Origin: Cloacibacterium normanense
GTDB lineage: Bacteria; Bacteroidota; Bacteroidia; Flavobacteriales; Weeksellaceae
DNA length: 64,000 nt
Reading direction: 5' to 3'
Assembly (NCBI RefSeq): GCF_003860565.1
Contig: NZ_CP034157.1
Location: forward strand, 2,604,001 to 2,668,000
Each line of letters starts with the position of its first letter. Positions within the stretch are counted from its first letter, which is position 1. The notes below the pieces were generated by a model. It made no database searches, was not told the origin of the DNA, and worked only from the letters and a program-made list of their open reading frames with translations. Shown one piece after another: positions 51,681 through 60,325 of the stretch. The position numbers and the translations under genes are program-made.

Positions 51681-51705
51681 AAAAAAAGCCCCTAATTAAG
51701 GGGCT
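51681..51705 (-). terminator. Terminator after the carbonic anhydrase at 51.8 kb
   Basis: AGCCCCT (51687-51693) pairs with AGGGGCT (51699-51705), 5-nt loop, T run on the minus strand. Confidence 0.9.
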
Positions 51706-51781
51706 ATAGCGAGAAAGTGTTAATTAAAAATCAAAGTTATATGAAGAAATTCTCGCTTGTGTTATATGTTAGTCGCAAAAA

Positions 51782-52417
51782 CTAGAGCCATGTTACAACT
51801 CCAGTTTCCACATCGTAATTTGCACCTACAATTTTTATCTTTCCTTCTTTCTCTAAATTTCTTAAAGTAGAACTTTGGTGACGAATATCTTCGATGGTTT
51901 TTTTGATATTACAAAGCGTTAATCTATCTAATAAATCATCATTTTTAGAAGAACGTTCTTCTCCTTCTTTGATGATTTCGTGGATGCAAGGCTCGAAATG
52001 ATAGATAAGGTGATTAAGATTGTCCATCCCGAGTCCTTCAATTTGAGGAGCATCTAGTCCACCTTTTAGAGCGCCACATTTGGTATGTCCTAAAACCACC
52101 ACCAATTTAGAACCTGCTACATTACAAGCAAATTCCATAGAGCCTAAAATATCTTGATTGGCAAAATTTCCTGCAATTCTGATGCTGAAAATATCACCCA
52201 AACCTTGGTCGAAAATAAGTTCTGCAGAAGTTCTACTGTCAATACAACTGAGTACCGTAGCAAAAGGCCATTGTCCTTCTCTGGTATCGTTTACTTGCTC
52301 AAGAAGGTTTCTGTTTACTTTAAGATTGTTTACAAATCTTTGGTTTCCTTCTTGTAAAAAAAGAAGTGCTTTTTCTGGGGTAATCGTAGATTGAGTTTCT
52401 GAAGTATGTGCTTTCAT
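51782..52417 (-). CDS. Beta-class carbonic anhydrase
   Basis: Interconverts CO2 and bicarbonate. The 211-aa protein has zinc ligands in VLSCIDSRTSAE (Cys, Asp near 58-68) and in VLGHTKCGALKG (His, Cys). The C-terminus GANYDVETGVVTW is normal for the family. It is downstream of the SulP transporter but separated by 97 nt containing a strong hairpin. It is one of two carbonic anhydrases in this unit and is only distantly like the other. Confidence 0.93.
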   Translation of the reverse strand: MKAHTSETQSTITPEKALLFLQEGNQRFVNNLKVNRNLLEQVNDTREGQWPFATVLSCIDSRTSAELIFDQGLGDIFSIRIAGNFANQDILGSMEFACNVAGSKLVVVLGHTKCGALKGGLDAPQIEGLGMDNLNHLIYHFEPCIHEIIKEGEERSSKNDDLLDRLTLCNIKKTIEDIRHQSSTLRNLEKEGKIKIVGANYDVETGVVTWL

Positions 52418-52439
52418 AATTTTTTCTTTTAATTTTTTT

Positions 52440-52478
52440 AAAAACCTTTTCGGAACGCTGAAGTTGGTTCCGAAAAGG
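52440..52478 (-). terminator. Hairpin between sulP and carbonic anhydrase
   Basis: CCTTTTCGGAA (52445-52455) pairs with TTCCGAAAAGG (52468-52478); on the minus strand it is followed by TTTTT. It probably reduces or ends transcription from sulP into the downstream anhydrase. Confidence 0.75.
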
Positions 52479-52514
52479 AAACAATGTTAATTTAATAGGT
52501 ATGAAGTTATGATT

Positions 52515-54104
52515 TTAAATTACTCTTCTGTGTGAGATGGTAATGTGTGAATGTTGGTCGTTTTCATATTCTTTGTAAGAAGTTTTGAAACCTTCTAAAA
52601 CCACTTCTATATCTTCTTCTCTAGCTCTTACATTGGCAAAATCCGATATTAAATCGATGATGTCATCCGATACATAAGAAGTTTTCTTAGCATTAATTAT
52701 CACTTTAGAGTTGGGTTTAATATTTTTAAGCGTTTTTTTGATGGCTGCTTTATTTAAGAATGAAACTTCTTCTGCCAAATCTATGGTGATTTCATCAGCG
52801 CTTTCTAGATCTTCTCTGCTCAAATAATAAGCACGTTTCATGTTTCCGAGCAACAAGAACAGAATACTGATGGCTAAACCAATTCCTACTCCTTTTAATA
52901 AATCTAATGCCACCACTGCAATAATAGTAGCGATGAAAGGAATAAATTGATATTTTCCTTTGCTCCAGAAATGGCTAAGTTTTGCAGGACTTGCTAATTT
53001 ATAACCTACCATTAATAAAACTGCTGCTAAAGTCGCCAAAGGAATTTTGTTCAATAAGAATGGAATAGATAAAACAGATACTAACAATAAAATACCATGA
53101 ACAATAGCCGAAATTTTACTTGTTGCACCAGCATTAGCATTTGCAGAAGTTCTTACTACCACCGAAGTCATAGGTAAACCTCCAATAAAAGAAGAAACTA
53201 AGTTGCCAATACCTTGTGCTTTCAACTCTAAGTTAGTATCTGTTATTCTTTTGTGTACGTCCATTCTATCTGCAGCTTCTATACATAATAATGTTTCTAT
53301 GGAAGCTACTACTGCGATAGTTGCACCAATAATCCAAACTTGCGGATTAAGAAATCCTGAGAAATCTGGAAAGGTAATTAAGTTTTTAAAATCTTCTACC
53401 GATTGAGGAACCGGAAGTGTTACCAAATGTTCACTAGAAATTTCTAGAGAGCTTCCTCTGAAAACTTCATTGAATAAAATCCCAACAATTACCGCTACTA
53501 AGGCTCCTGGTAAAAGTTTAATTTTTTTGAGGAAATTCACTTTTTCCCATGTAATAAGAATAGCCAATGAAATAATCGTTACCAAAACGGCTCCTGGTGT
53601 GATGGCATTTGCTAATCCTGATAAATATTCAGATAAATTAAAACCATCAAAAATCTGAAGGTTTCCTTCAAAATCTTTGTCGTAACCTATTGCGTGAGGA
53701 ATTTGTTTTAAAATAATAATGACTCCAATTCCGGCTAACATTCCTTCGATAACGTTATTGGGGAAATAGTTAGAAATACTTCCTGCTCTTAGAAAACCAA
53801 GTGCCAATTGTATAAAACCTGCAATTAAACCTGCAGTTAAAAATAATTCGAAACTTCCTAAATCGGTTATGGCTCCTAAAACGATGGCTGCTAAACCTGC
53901 AGCTGGTCCAGAAACGGAAATGGGAGAGTTGCTGATGAATCCTATCACGATTCCGCCTACAATTCCTGCTAAAATTCCAGAAAGTGGTGGTGCACCAGAT
54001 GCTAATGCAATACCTAAACAGAGTGGTAATGCTACGAGAAATACTACAATTCCCGAAGGAATATTTTCTTTTATTCCGCCGAATAAAGTGTTTGTTTTTT
54101 TCAT
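52515..54104 (-). CDS. SulP family inorganic anion transporter
   Basis: A 529-aa membrane protein with 10-14 helices and a C-terminal STAS domain (about 435-525). The signature of the family is visible: GIKENIPSGIVVFLVALPLCLGIALASGAPPLSG near 10-43 and ISVSGPAAGLAAIV near 60-73. Homologues carry sulfate or bicarbonate; placement between two carbonic anhydrase genes favours bicarbonate. No sulfate-assimilation gene is in the window. Confidence 0.92.
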   Translation of the reverse strand: MKKTNTLFGGIKENIPSGIVVFLVALPLCLGIALASGAPPLSGILAGIVGGIVIGFISNSPISVSGPAAGLAAIVLGAITDLGSFELFLTAGLIAGFIQLALGFLRAGSISNYFPNNVIEGMLAGIGVIIILKQIPHAIGYDKDFEGNLQIFDGFNLSEYLSGLANAITPGAVLVTIISLAILITWEKVNFLKKIKLLPGALVAVIVGILFNEVFRGSSLEISSEHLVTLPVPQSVEDFKNLITFPDFSGFLNPQVWIIGATIAVVASIETLLCIEAADRMDVHKRITDTNLELKAQGIGNLVSSFIGGLPMTSVVVRTSANANAGATSKISAIVHGILLLVSVLSIPFLLNKIPLATLAAVLLMVGYKLASPAKLSHFWSKGKYQFIPFIATIIAVVALDLLKGVGIGLAISILFLLLGNMKRAYYLSREDLESADEITIDLAEEVSFLNKAAIKKTLKNIKPNSKVIINAKKTSYVSDDIIDLISDFANVRAREEDIEVVLEGFKTSYKEYENDQHSHITISHRRVI

Positions 54105-54250
54105 TGTATGAATATCGATATGAGTTTACAATCAATTACTTAGAGATGAGTAATCAATTCTAATGTTTGAAAATTTAATTTGTTAAAAAGCGTCAAGGAA
54201 CAGCCCATTTTTTTGAAAAAAGGCATAATTTTCCTATGAAATTTTAGAAA

Positions 54251-54544
54251 TTAAACTTCTGGTGGCGGAGAAAATATCGATTTGAAAGGACTTAGATGAA
54301 TAGAATCGTCCTTAAGGATGTATTTACTGATTTTTTTATCAGAAAAGAAAACGCCAATGAAATCTTTAGAATTATAAGGTTTTGGCGGAAACTTTTCATT
54401 GTAATTGGCGAGATTATTTTTAACCTCTTCTTCTGAAATATTATTATTGAGCGTAGGAATTTCCCAATCAAAAATCACAGCGATACTTGGTAAAGCTGTA
54501 AAATTGATGAAAACTGCCAGAACAAAAATGCTCAAATACTTCAT
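54251..54544 (-). CDS. Small exported protein, function unknown
   Basis: A 97-aa protein with an apparent N-terminal signal peptide (MKYLSIFVLAVFINFTALPSIAV) and a soluble tail containing NYNEKFPPKPYNSKDFIGVFF and ending PFKSIFSPPPEV. I do not recognise the family. It lies 13 nt after the carbonic anhydrase at 54.6 kb and before sulP on the same strand, so it probably belongs to this operon and may be secreted or anchored. Confidence 0.65.
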   Translation of the reverse strand: MKYLSIFVLAVFINFTALPSIAVIFDWEIPTLNNNISEEEVKNNLANYNEKFPPKPYNSKDFIGVFFSDKKISKYILKDDSIHLSPFKSIFSPPPEV

Positions 54545-54557
54545 ATCGTAAACTTTC

Positions 54558-55235
54558 TTAGAAGTTTTTATTATTTTTTCTGCTCATCACCCAATCAGAA
54601 TTGGTTAGGTCATAAACTTTTTGAATATTTTTCAATATTTCTTCGAAATCTATATTTAAGTCAATTAATTTCCCTGTTTTTAGGTCGAAAACCCAACCGT
54701 GAACTATAGGATATTGGTCTAAAATATATCTTTCTTGTACGCAAGCCATTTTAATAACGTTGATGCATTGCTCTTGAACATTGAGTTCAATCAATCTATC
54801 ATAGCGTAATTGCTCGTCTTTTATCGCGTCTAATTCTTCTTGGTGCAATCTGTAAACATCTCTGATGGTTCTTAGCCAAGGATTCATTAATCCAAAATCT
54901 TGAGGCGTCATCGCTGCTTTTACACCACCGCAACCATAATGGCCACACACAATAATGTGTTTTACCTTTAAATGTTGTACTGCATATTGAATGACAGCGG
55001 TAGAACTCATGTCTAAGGTATTCACTAAATTGGCAATATTTCTATGCACGAAAACTTCGCCGGGTTTCATGCCCATTAATTCTTCTGCGGTTGCACGACT
55101 GTCGCTGCAACCTATGTAAAGATATTCTGGACTTTGACCTTCTGCTAATTTTTTAAAAAAATCAGCATCTTGACCTAGTTTTTCTTCAATCCACTTTCTA
55201 TTATTTTCGAAAATAGTTTCGTAGCTTTTACCCAT
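54558..55235 (-). CDS. can: Beta-class carbonic anhydrase (second)
   Basis: A 225-aa enzyme with zinc ligands in YIGCSDSRATAEELMG (Cys, Asp near 37-52) and IIVCGHYGCGGVKA (His, Cys near 93-106). The HRNIANLV stretch is close to the typical Can pattern. It is the first gene of a unit with the small exported protein and sulP downstream. Promoter box at 55249-55256. Confidence 0.94.
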   Translation of the reverse strand: MGKSYETIFENNRKWIEEKLGQDADFFKKLAEGQSPEYLYIGCSDSRATAEELMGMKPGEVFVHRNIANLVNTLDMSSTAVIQYAVQHLKVKHIIVCGHYGCGGVKAAMTPQDFGLMNPWLRTIRDVYRLHQEELDAIKDEQLRYDRLIELNVQEQCINVIKMACVQERYILDQYPIVHGWVFDLKTGKLIDLNIDFEEILKNIQKVYDLTNSDWVMSRKNNKNF

Positions 55236-55248
55236 AATTTTTCAGTTA

Positions 55249-55256
55249 CAAATGTA
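55249..55256 (-). promoter_or_regulatory. TAnnTTTG box for the carbonic anhydrase-sulP unit
   Basis: TACATTTG on the minus strand, 13 nt before the ATG at 55235. Confidence 0.55.
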
Positions 55257-55361
55257 GAATAAAAAATTTTTAAATACATCTAAATTCTGATAGATAGCGT
55301 CAATTTTTATTCCAAAATAAGGATTTTAAGACTTTTTAACAGTCTAGTTTGTGGTGCAAAT

Positions 55362-55916
55362 TTATACTTTATGATTGATATAATCTTCAGTAGCATTAAG
55401 TTTTGATATAATTTGAGCAGGATTTCCTACTACTACAGAATTGTCGGGAACATCTGTGTTGAGATAAACATTTGGAGCGATTAAGACATTATTCCCCACT
55501 TTTACTTTGCCCACGATGACAGCATTTGTGCCAATCCAGACCTCGTTTCCAATTTCTGGAACGCCTTCATGTTTCCCTCGGTTCGCTTGTGCAATGGTTA
55601 CTCCATGCATAATATTACAGTTTTTGCCAATTTTTACTTTTGGATTAATCACCACCGTTCCCCAATGTCCTAGATAAAAACCTTCGCCAATTTGTGTTTC
55701 TGGATAAATTTGAAAACCATATTTAATCTGATGATGGCGCAAAACGAATCTCCAAAAAATTCCCAAAACCGATTTCTTGGAATGTTGTTGGCATTTTCTC
55801 AAAAGATAAACGTAATGCAAATTAGGATTGATGCATTTTGCCCAAATTTCAGTTGTAGAAAGCCATTTTCCGCTTTCTCTGTAAAAATCTTTTTGGATGA
55901 TTGTTTTCTCTGACAT
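55362..55916 (-). CDS. Serine acetyltransferase-like hexapeptide acyltransferase
   Basis: A 184-aa left-handed beta-helix acyltransferase. Hexapeptide repeats run from about 85 to 165 (IGEGFYLGHWGTVVINPKVKIGKNCNIMHGVTI). The HWGTVVI and HGVTIAQ segments match the serine O-acetyltransferase subgroup, but the N-terminal domain is short. At the end of a glycosyltransferase cluster it more likely acetylates a sugar or is a colanic-acid type enzyme. A -7 box is 4 nt before the ATG. Confidence 0.8.
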   Translation of the reverse strand: MSEKTIIQKDFYRESGKWLSTTEIWAKCINPNLHYVYLLRKCQQHSKKSVLGIFWRFVLRHHQIKYGFQIYPETQIGEGFYLGHWGTVVINPKVKIGKNCNIMHGVTIAQANRGKHEGVPEIGNEVWIGTNAVIVGKVKVGNNVLIAPNVYLNTDVPDNSVVVGNPAQIISKLNATEDYINHKV

Positions 55917-55920
55917 ACGG

Positions 55921-55928
55921 CAAATGTA
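55921..55928 (-). promoter_or_regulatory. TAnnTTTG box 4 nt before the acyltransferase ATG
   Basis: TACATTTG, then CCGT, then the ATG at 55916, on the minus strand. It suggests the gene can be expressed apart from the upstream glycosyltransferases. Confidence 0.5.
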
Positions 55929-55936
55929 TAAAAACT

Positions 55937-56000
55937 CTCGCTGATTAAGCAGATTTTGCTGATTAAAAAATATCTGCTTAATCAGCGCAATCTGCGAGAT
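55937..56000. repeat. Inverted repeat with GCTGATTAAGCAGAT arms
   Basis: CGCTGATTAAGCAGAT on the left is inverted as ATCTGCTTAATCAGCG on the right, spanning the gap between two genes of the polysaccharide operon. CGCAATCTGCGAG extends the right side. Similar motifs are common between flavobacterial genes. Confidence 0.7.
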
Positions 56001-56003
56001 TTA

Positions 56004-57152
56004 TTATTCGTCAATAATTTCCATAATTTTATTCACGGAATTTTCTAGGTTGAACGGCATTTTATAGTCTTTCAGATTTTCTTGATATTGAGAAAAACTT
56101 TCAGGATTGGAAAGTGCTTTTTTCATGCCTTTGTAAATTCCTTGTTCAGAATTTTCTACAATTAAACCGAGTTTTCCGTTTTCTAACATTTCTTGAACTC
56201 CTGAAACATCAGTGGCAATGATGTTTTTCTTCAAAGTGATGGCTTCAAATAAAACGGTAGGGAAACCTTCGTATCTTGAACTCAAAATGTAAAAATCTGC
56301 TGCTTTAACATAAGGGAAAGGATTTTCTGTAAAACCAAGCATTTCGGCAGTTTTACCTAAACCGAGTTCTGTTTTTAAATTTTTAATATTTTCAAAATCA
56401 TAGCCATCTCCGATGATTTTAATTTGATGTTGATAACCTTCGTCTAACAATTTTTTGTGAACTTTTAGCAATCTGTCGAATCCTTTTTGCGGAAAAACAG
56501 TTCCCACCGAAACAAAGGTTGGTTGATGATTTGTCATGCTGAGCGGAGTCGAAGCATCTGACTTATTCAAAATCTCTTCTGTGTTCAAAGGATTATAAAT
56601 CCTCACAATTTTATATTTTTCGACTTCGTTTTGGGCTAAATTTTCAAAATCTTTTTGGATGTGTTCAGAAATAACCATGATTTTATCAAAACCAAAAAAC
56701 TTGCGAATTTCTTGGTCGGTATAGTTGTGAAATTCAGTTTTTCTTAAGTCATTGTGAATCCAAACGATTTTTTTAGAAGATTTGATTGGTGAGTTCAGAA
56801 TGTCATCTCTCATTCCGTGAATGGCAGCAAATTCTACATCATATTTCTTATTTTTCAGAATCGTAGAGTAGAGAATTTTCGGAAATGTTTTCAATAAATT
56901 TTGATACAAAACACGATAAGCTTTCTTCGGAATATCTTGAATTCTGTTGGTGGTAATCATTCCACCTTTGTTCAAGTAAAGTACATTAATCCAATCAGGA
57001 ACTTCTGCAAGATATTTTCCAGAGTATAAATTCAGCAATAAATCTATTTCGTATTTGTCTTTTGGAAGATTTTTAAGAAAAGTCACCAGAACTTTTTCTG
57101 CGCCACCATGACGCAGAGAACCAATTCTGATGAGGATTTTTTTCTTTTCCAA
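56004..57152 (-). CDS. Glycosyltransferase family 4
   Basis: A 382-aa GT-B glycosyltransferase: MEKKKILIRIGSLRHGGAEKVLVTFL at the N-terminus, donor-site region ILSSRYEGFPTVLFEAITLKKNIIATDVSGVQEM near 300-334 with the conserved Glu pair (E-x7-E). Residues about 198-207 are encoded by an in-frame 30-bp palindromic repeat (56533-56562). It belongs to an operon of overlapping or adjoining glycosyltransferase genes; the sugar is unknown. Confidence 0.88.
   Translation of the reverse strand: MEKKKILIRIGSLRHGGAEKVLVTFLKNLPKDKYEIDLLLNLYSGKYLAEVPDWINVLYLNKGGMITTNRIQDIPKKAYRVLYQNLLKTFPKILYSTILKNKKYDVEFAAIHGMRDDILNSPIKSSKKIVWIHNDLRKTEFHNYTDQEIRKFFGFDKIMVISEHIQKDFENLAQNEVEKYKIVRIYNPLNTEEILNKSDASTPLSMTNHQPTFVSVGTVFPQKGFDRLLKVHKKLLDEGYQHQIKIIGDGYDFENIKNLKTELGLGKTAEMLGFTENPFPYVKAADFYILSSRYEGFPTVLFEAITLKKNIIATDVSGVQEMLENGKLGLIVENSEQGIYKGMKKALSNPESFSQYQENLKDYKMPFNLENSVNKIMEIIDE
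56533..56562. repeat. Palindromic interspersed repeat inserted in frame in the GT4 gene
   Basis: GTCATGCTGAGCGGAGTCGA continues to AGCATCTGAC; its ends are imperfect inverted copies. This is the flavobacterial intergenic repeat type, here read in frame as DASTPLSMT on the minus strand. Confidence 0.75.
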
Positions 57153-57153
57153 A

Positions 57154-58068
57154 TTATTTTAATTTTTGATAAATTATTGAAAAAGGGAGTGTTATAATTC
57201 CTAAAAATTTTATCCAAGGATTTTTAATTTTTGTAAATATAGAAGAAATTTTTCTTCCACTTTTTAAAGCATAGGTTTGGTAACCAATTAAGTTTCTAAG
57301 CAATGCTTTGGGATAAAAAAACAATTGATTTCCGTATGAATTGAGAAATGAAAGATGACCTTCTGTCAATCCAAAAAGATTTTTTCCGCTCCATCTTGTA
57401 TTGGAAACAGAAGCTTCATCGTCATCATCTTTTAGGTAAAATCGCACTATTTTATTCACAAATCTGGTCTTAATTCCTCTAGCATCATAATCATTGAAAA
57501 TCACACTTTGCGGAATATAACCTTTGCCTTCGTATTGACTAAAATCTTTGCCGGAAATTTCTCTTTGATAGGTTTTGGTAATAAAAATCCCAAATTTATC
57601 TCCTCTAACTTTGTATTTGTAGCGCATCTCGAAAATGCTTCCATCAAAACCATTATTTGGATATTTATCACCAACAATTTTGCCGTTTTCATCAGCAGAA
57701 AGTCCCATCACAGAAATATAATCGTCTTGATTTTCTATTTTTTCAACTTCTGAAATTAAATTTTCTAAAGCGTCTTCTGGATATGCATCATCAGAATCTA
57801 CCACCATAAAATAAGGTGTTTTCACCATTTTTACGCCTTCCAAAACCGTTAAAAATTTATGGCGGTTTTTATCTTTTTTATAAATAATTTCAAAAAAAGG
57901 ATTCAGCAATTGGAAATTTTCTACCACTGTGGAAGTATTATCCGTGGAACCATCATCTAAAATAATCCAAAGAAAATCTTTGAAACTCTGATGAAGAAGA
58001 GATTCAAAAACTTTCGGGAGCGTTTTTGCCCGATTGTAAGTGGGCGTGATAATGGTAATTTTTTTCAT
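57154..58068 (-). CDS. Glycosyltransferase family 2
   Basis: A 304-aa GT-A enzyme with ITIITPTYNRAKTLPKVFESLLHQS at the start, WIILDDGSTDNTS near 32-44 and the metal site MVVDSDDAYPED near 87-98. A short C-terminal hydrophobic stretch may lie at the membrane. The ATG at 58068 is preferred; the frame extends upstream only by reading through a 7-bp tandem repeat (58071-58105). It is followed 1 nt later by the GT4 gene. Confidence 0.87.
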   Translation of the reverse strand: MKKITIITPTYNRAKTLPKVFESLLHQSFKDFLWIILDDGSTDNTSTVVENFQLLNPFFEIIYKKDKNRHKFLTVLEGVKMVKTPYFMVVDSDDAYPEDALENLISEVEKIENQDDYISVMGLSADENGKIVGDKYPNNGFDGSIFEMRYKYKVRGDKFGIFITKTYQREISGKDFSQYEGKGYIPQSVIFNDYDARGIKTRFVNKIVRFYLKDDDDEASVSNTRWSGKNLFGLTEGHLSFLNSYGNQLFFYPKALLRNLIGYQTYALKSGRKISSIFTKIKNPWIKFLGIITLPFSIIYQKLK

Positions 58069-58070
58069 TG

Positions 58071-58108
<38 letters not shown>

Positions 58109-58139
58109 GTTTTACTCGAAACTCGAAACACGCATCAAT

Positions 58140-59306
58140 TTATTTTATTAATTTTTTATATTGTTGTTCAAAAACTTCGGTGACTTGTTGATAGATTTTC
58201 TTTTCATCAAATTTTTCATCAGCATTTAGAGTTCCTTCGGTGATTTTTTTGACCAATTCGGGTTCGATAAGAAACCTTTTCATGGCTTCGAAAATTTCAT
58301 TTTCATCAAAGTTAACTAAAATTCCGTCTTTTGCATCATCTATCATTTCTGGAATTCCGCCTACATTGGTAGAAATGATTGGTTTATGCAATCCCATTAC
58401 TTCGCCAATCGTTAAAGGGTAACTTTCAGATTTTGAAGGAAGTACAAAATAATCAGCCGCTTTTACATAAGGCCAAGGATTTTTTTGAGAATCTAGAAGC
58501 AGAAACGTTTTTTCTACGCCCAATTCTTTTGCTTGATTTTTCAAATTTTCCATCTCGTTTCCGCCACCAATTACAGCGATAGAATGCATCAAATTTTCGT
58601 CTAAAAGTCTTTTATGAACACGCATCAGTTCGGCATAACCTTTTCTATGATGCAATCTTCCTATGGAAATAAAAGTAGGTCTTATCTCAAAATCTGCTTG
58701 AAATTCTTCTGCTTTTTTTCTTACTTCTGGGAGTTTTATCACGTTGTAAATCACAGAACTTTTTGGGTAAGAAACACCGTATAAATCTTCTATCACTTGT
58801 CTGGTTTGCGCAGCGCCAAAAATCATCCAGTCGAATTTTTTCATCAAATTGATGCGTTTCATGACTCTGTTTTGGTCTGTGTCATAACTTACATCTGTGT
58901 GAAACCAACCGATTTTTCTAGATTTTTTGTTGGGAGAATTCAGCACCATTTCAAATTCCGCATAACCTGGCGAAACTTCTATGTCAAAATCTTCCTTTAC
59001 TTTTAAAGCATATAAAATGGAGGGGAATTTATCGAAAATTTCTAGTTTTAGTCTTCTTAATCCGAGTTGAAATTTTTGGATAAAAGGATTTTTCGACATT
59101 TGTTCACGGCCTTTTTCTACCACGATGAGTTTAATGTCTTTCGGAATTTCTGTAACCAATTCGCCTTGATACAAATTGAGCATCAATGTAAAATCAAATT
59201 TATCCTTAGGTAAATTTCTCAATAAATCAAGAACTACTCTAGGAACTCCGCCCATTTCTAATGAGCGAAGCCTAAAAAGAACTTTTATTTTTTTTTGATT
59301 CTCCAT
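58140..59306 (-). CDS. Glycosyltransferase family 4
   Basis: A 388-aa GT-B enzyme: IKVLFRLRSLEMGGVPRVVLDLLRNLP near 6-32, SIGRLHHRKGYAELMRVH near 213-230, and the donor site VLPSKSESYPLTIGEVMGLHKPIISTNVGGIPEM near 299-332 with the conserved Glu pair. Its ATG overlaps the stop of the upstream gene in a TAATG arrangement, so translation is probably coupled. Confidence 0.88.
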   Translation of the reverse strand: MENQKKIKVLFRLRSLEMGGVPRVVLDLLRNLPKDKFDFTLMLNLYQGELVTEIPKDIKLIVVEKGREQMSKNPFIQKFQLGLRRLKLEIFDKFPSILYALKVKEDFDIEVSPGYAEFEMVLNSPNKKSRKIGWFHTDVSYDTDQNRVMKRINLMKKFDWMIFGAAQTRQVIEDLYGVSYPKSSVIYNVIKLPEVRKKAEEFQADFEIRPTFISIGRLHHRKGYAELMRVHKRLLDENLMHSIAVIGGGNEMENLKNQAKELGVEKTFLLLDSQKNPWPYVKAADYFVLPSKSESYPLTIGEVMGLHKPIISTNVGGIPEMIDDAKDGILVNFDENEIFEAMKRFLIEPELVKKITEGTLNADEKFDEKKIYQQVTEVFEQQYKKLIK

Positions 59307-60325
59307 TATTCTACTTCACAGCCTAAATTTTTGTACTGATTTTTAAATTTTAGCACCCAATTTCTAAATGCTGTTTTATCTATTTTTTCGTTTAAAAATT
59401 TCTCAAAATATTCTAAAGAAAAATCTTTGGGGAAATTTTGCATTTCATCAAAACTACCATTGAGCCAAGCCTGATTAATGAGATGATTAAAGTAATTCAC
59501 ATCAAAATCATCACCGTATTTATGGTAAGAATTGGTTGCCGAGGATTGGAAAGTGGTTTTCAGTGCTTCTTTTTCTAATTTTGCAATAAAATTAGGATTG
59601 TCTTGATGTTTTCGGTAGTAATTAGAAGCATTTCTGAGTTGTTGTTTTTCGTCTACTTTTCCTTTGGCGTTTTTCCAAATGTGTAGCCAATATTCTTTTT
59701 GCCAAAATCCCATCAAAATAGAATTGAGCGCCCAATATTTTTGTTTGGTGGCATTATCTACGATTCCTAATTTGTAAAGAATGGTAAATAACTTGAATTT
59801 ATTATAAAAGAATAAATCGTTAAAAAATTCTGGAAAAAGGAGTAAGTTTTTCGGTTCCACTCGAAGAATTTCTTCTGTTATTTCTGAAATTTCTACAAAT
59901 TCATCATCCTTTTTGTTGCCTAGCCAACCTAACTTTAGCAGTGAAATTTGATTTTTTTTACAAATTTCTTGTAAATCATTCACGTTAATTTTATGAGTAA
60001 ACCAAACGTCATCTTCTATCATCATAAAGTATTCCGAAGCGTTTTTTGCAGTTCTGTACCATAAATTGGTAGGAATAGTGAAGCCGTCAATTTCTTTTCC
60101 AAATTGTAAGTTTTCTGCAATTGCTGCAACTTTATTTTGATAATTTTCAGATTTTATAATTTCTATTTTTGGGTGCTTTTCTTTGATTTTAGAAAGATAG
60201 ATTTCTGGGGTTCCATCATCAAGCACTTTTACGCAAAAATCCCCTTCTACAAAGCTTTCTATGCTTTGCAAACAGCGGTCTAAGTAAAACGGACGGTTAA
60301 AGGATTTGATGAAGATATTTACCAT
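59306..60325 (-). CDS. Glycosyltransferase family 2-like protein
   Basis: A 339-aa protein with a GT-A type start (VNIFIKSFNRPFYLDRCLQSIE), VLDDGTPEIY near 34-43 and a metal-binding MIEDDVWF near 102-109. The later part is unusually rich in Asn, Lys and Tyr and has no clear match that I recognise. It overlaps the gene upstream by 7 nt and the gene downstream by 1 nt. Sugar unknown. Confidence 0.75.
   Translation of the reverse strand: MVNIFIKSFNRPFYLDRCLQSIESFVEGDFCVKVLDDGTPEIYLSKIKEKHPKIEIIKSENYQNKVAAIAENLQFGKEIDGFTIPTNLWYRTAKNASEYFMMIEDDVWFTHKINVNDLQEICKKNQISLLKLGWLGNKKDDEFVEISEITEEILRVEPKNLLLFPEFFNDLFFYNKFKLFTILYKLGIVDNATKQKYWALNSILMGFWQKEYWLHIWKNAKGKVDEKQQLRNASNYYRKHQDNPNFIAKLEKEALKTTFQSSATNSYHKYGDDFDVNYFNHLINQAWLNGSFDEMQNFPKDFSLEYFEKFLNEKIDKTAFRNWVLKFKNQYKNLGCEVE

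Noticed and set aside
54134-54153. Operator upstream of sulP (ATTACT...AGTAAT)
   Set aside because: A 6-bp inverted repeat in AT-rich DNA is too weak to support as a site.
51782-55235. Carboxysome or CO2-fixation cluster
   Set aside because: There is no RuBisCO, shell protein or other autotrophy gene; carbonic anhydrases and SulP fit anaplerotic bicarbonate supply.
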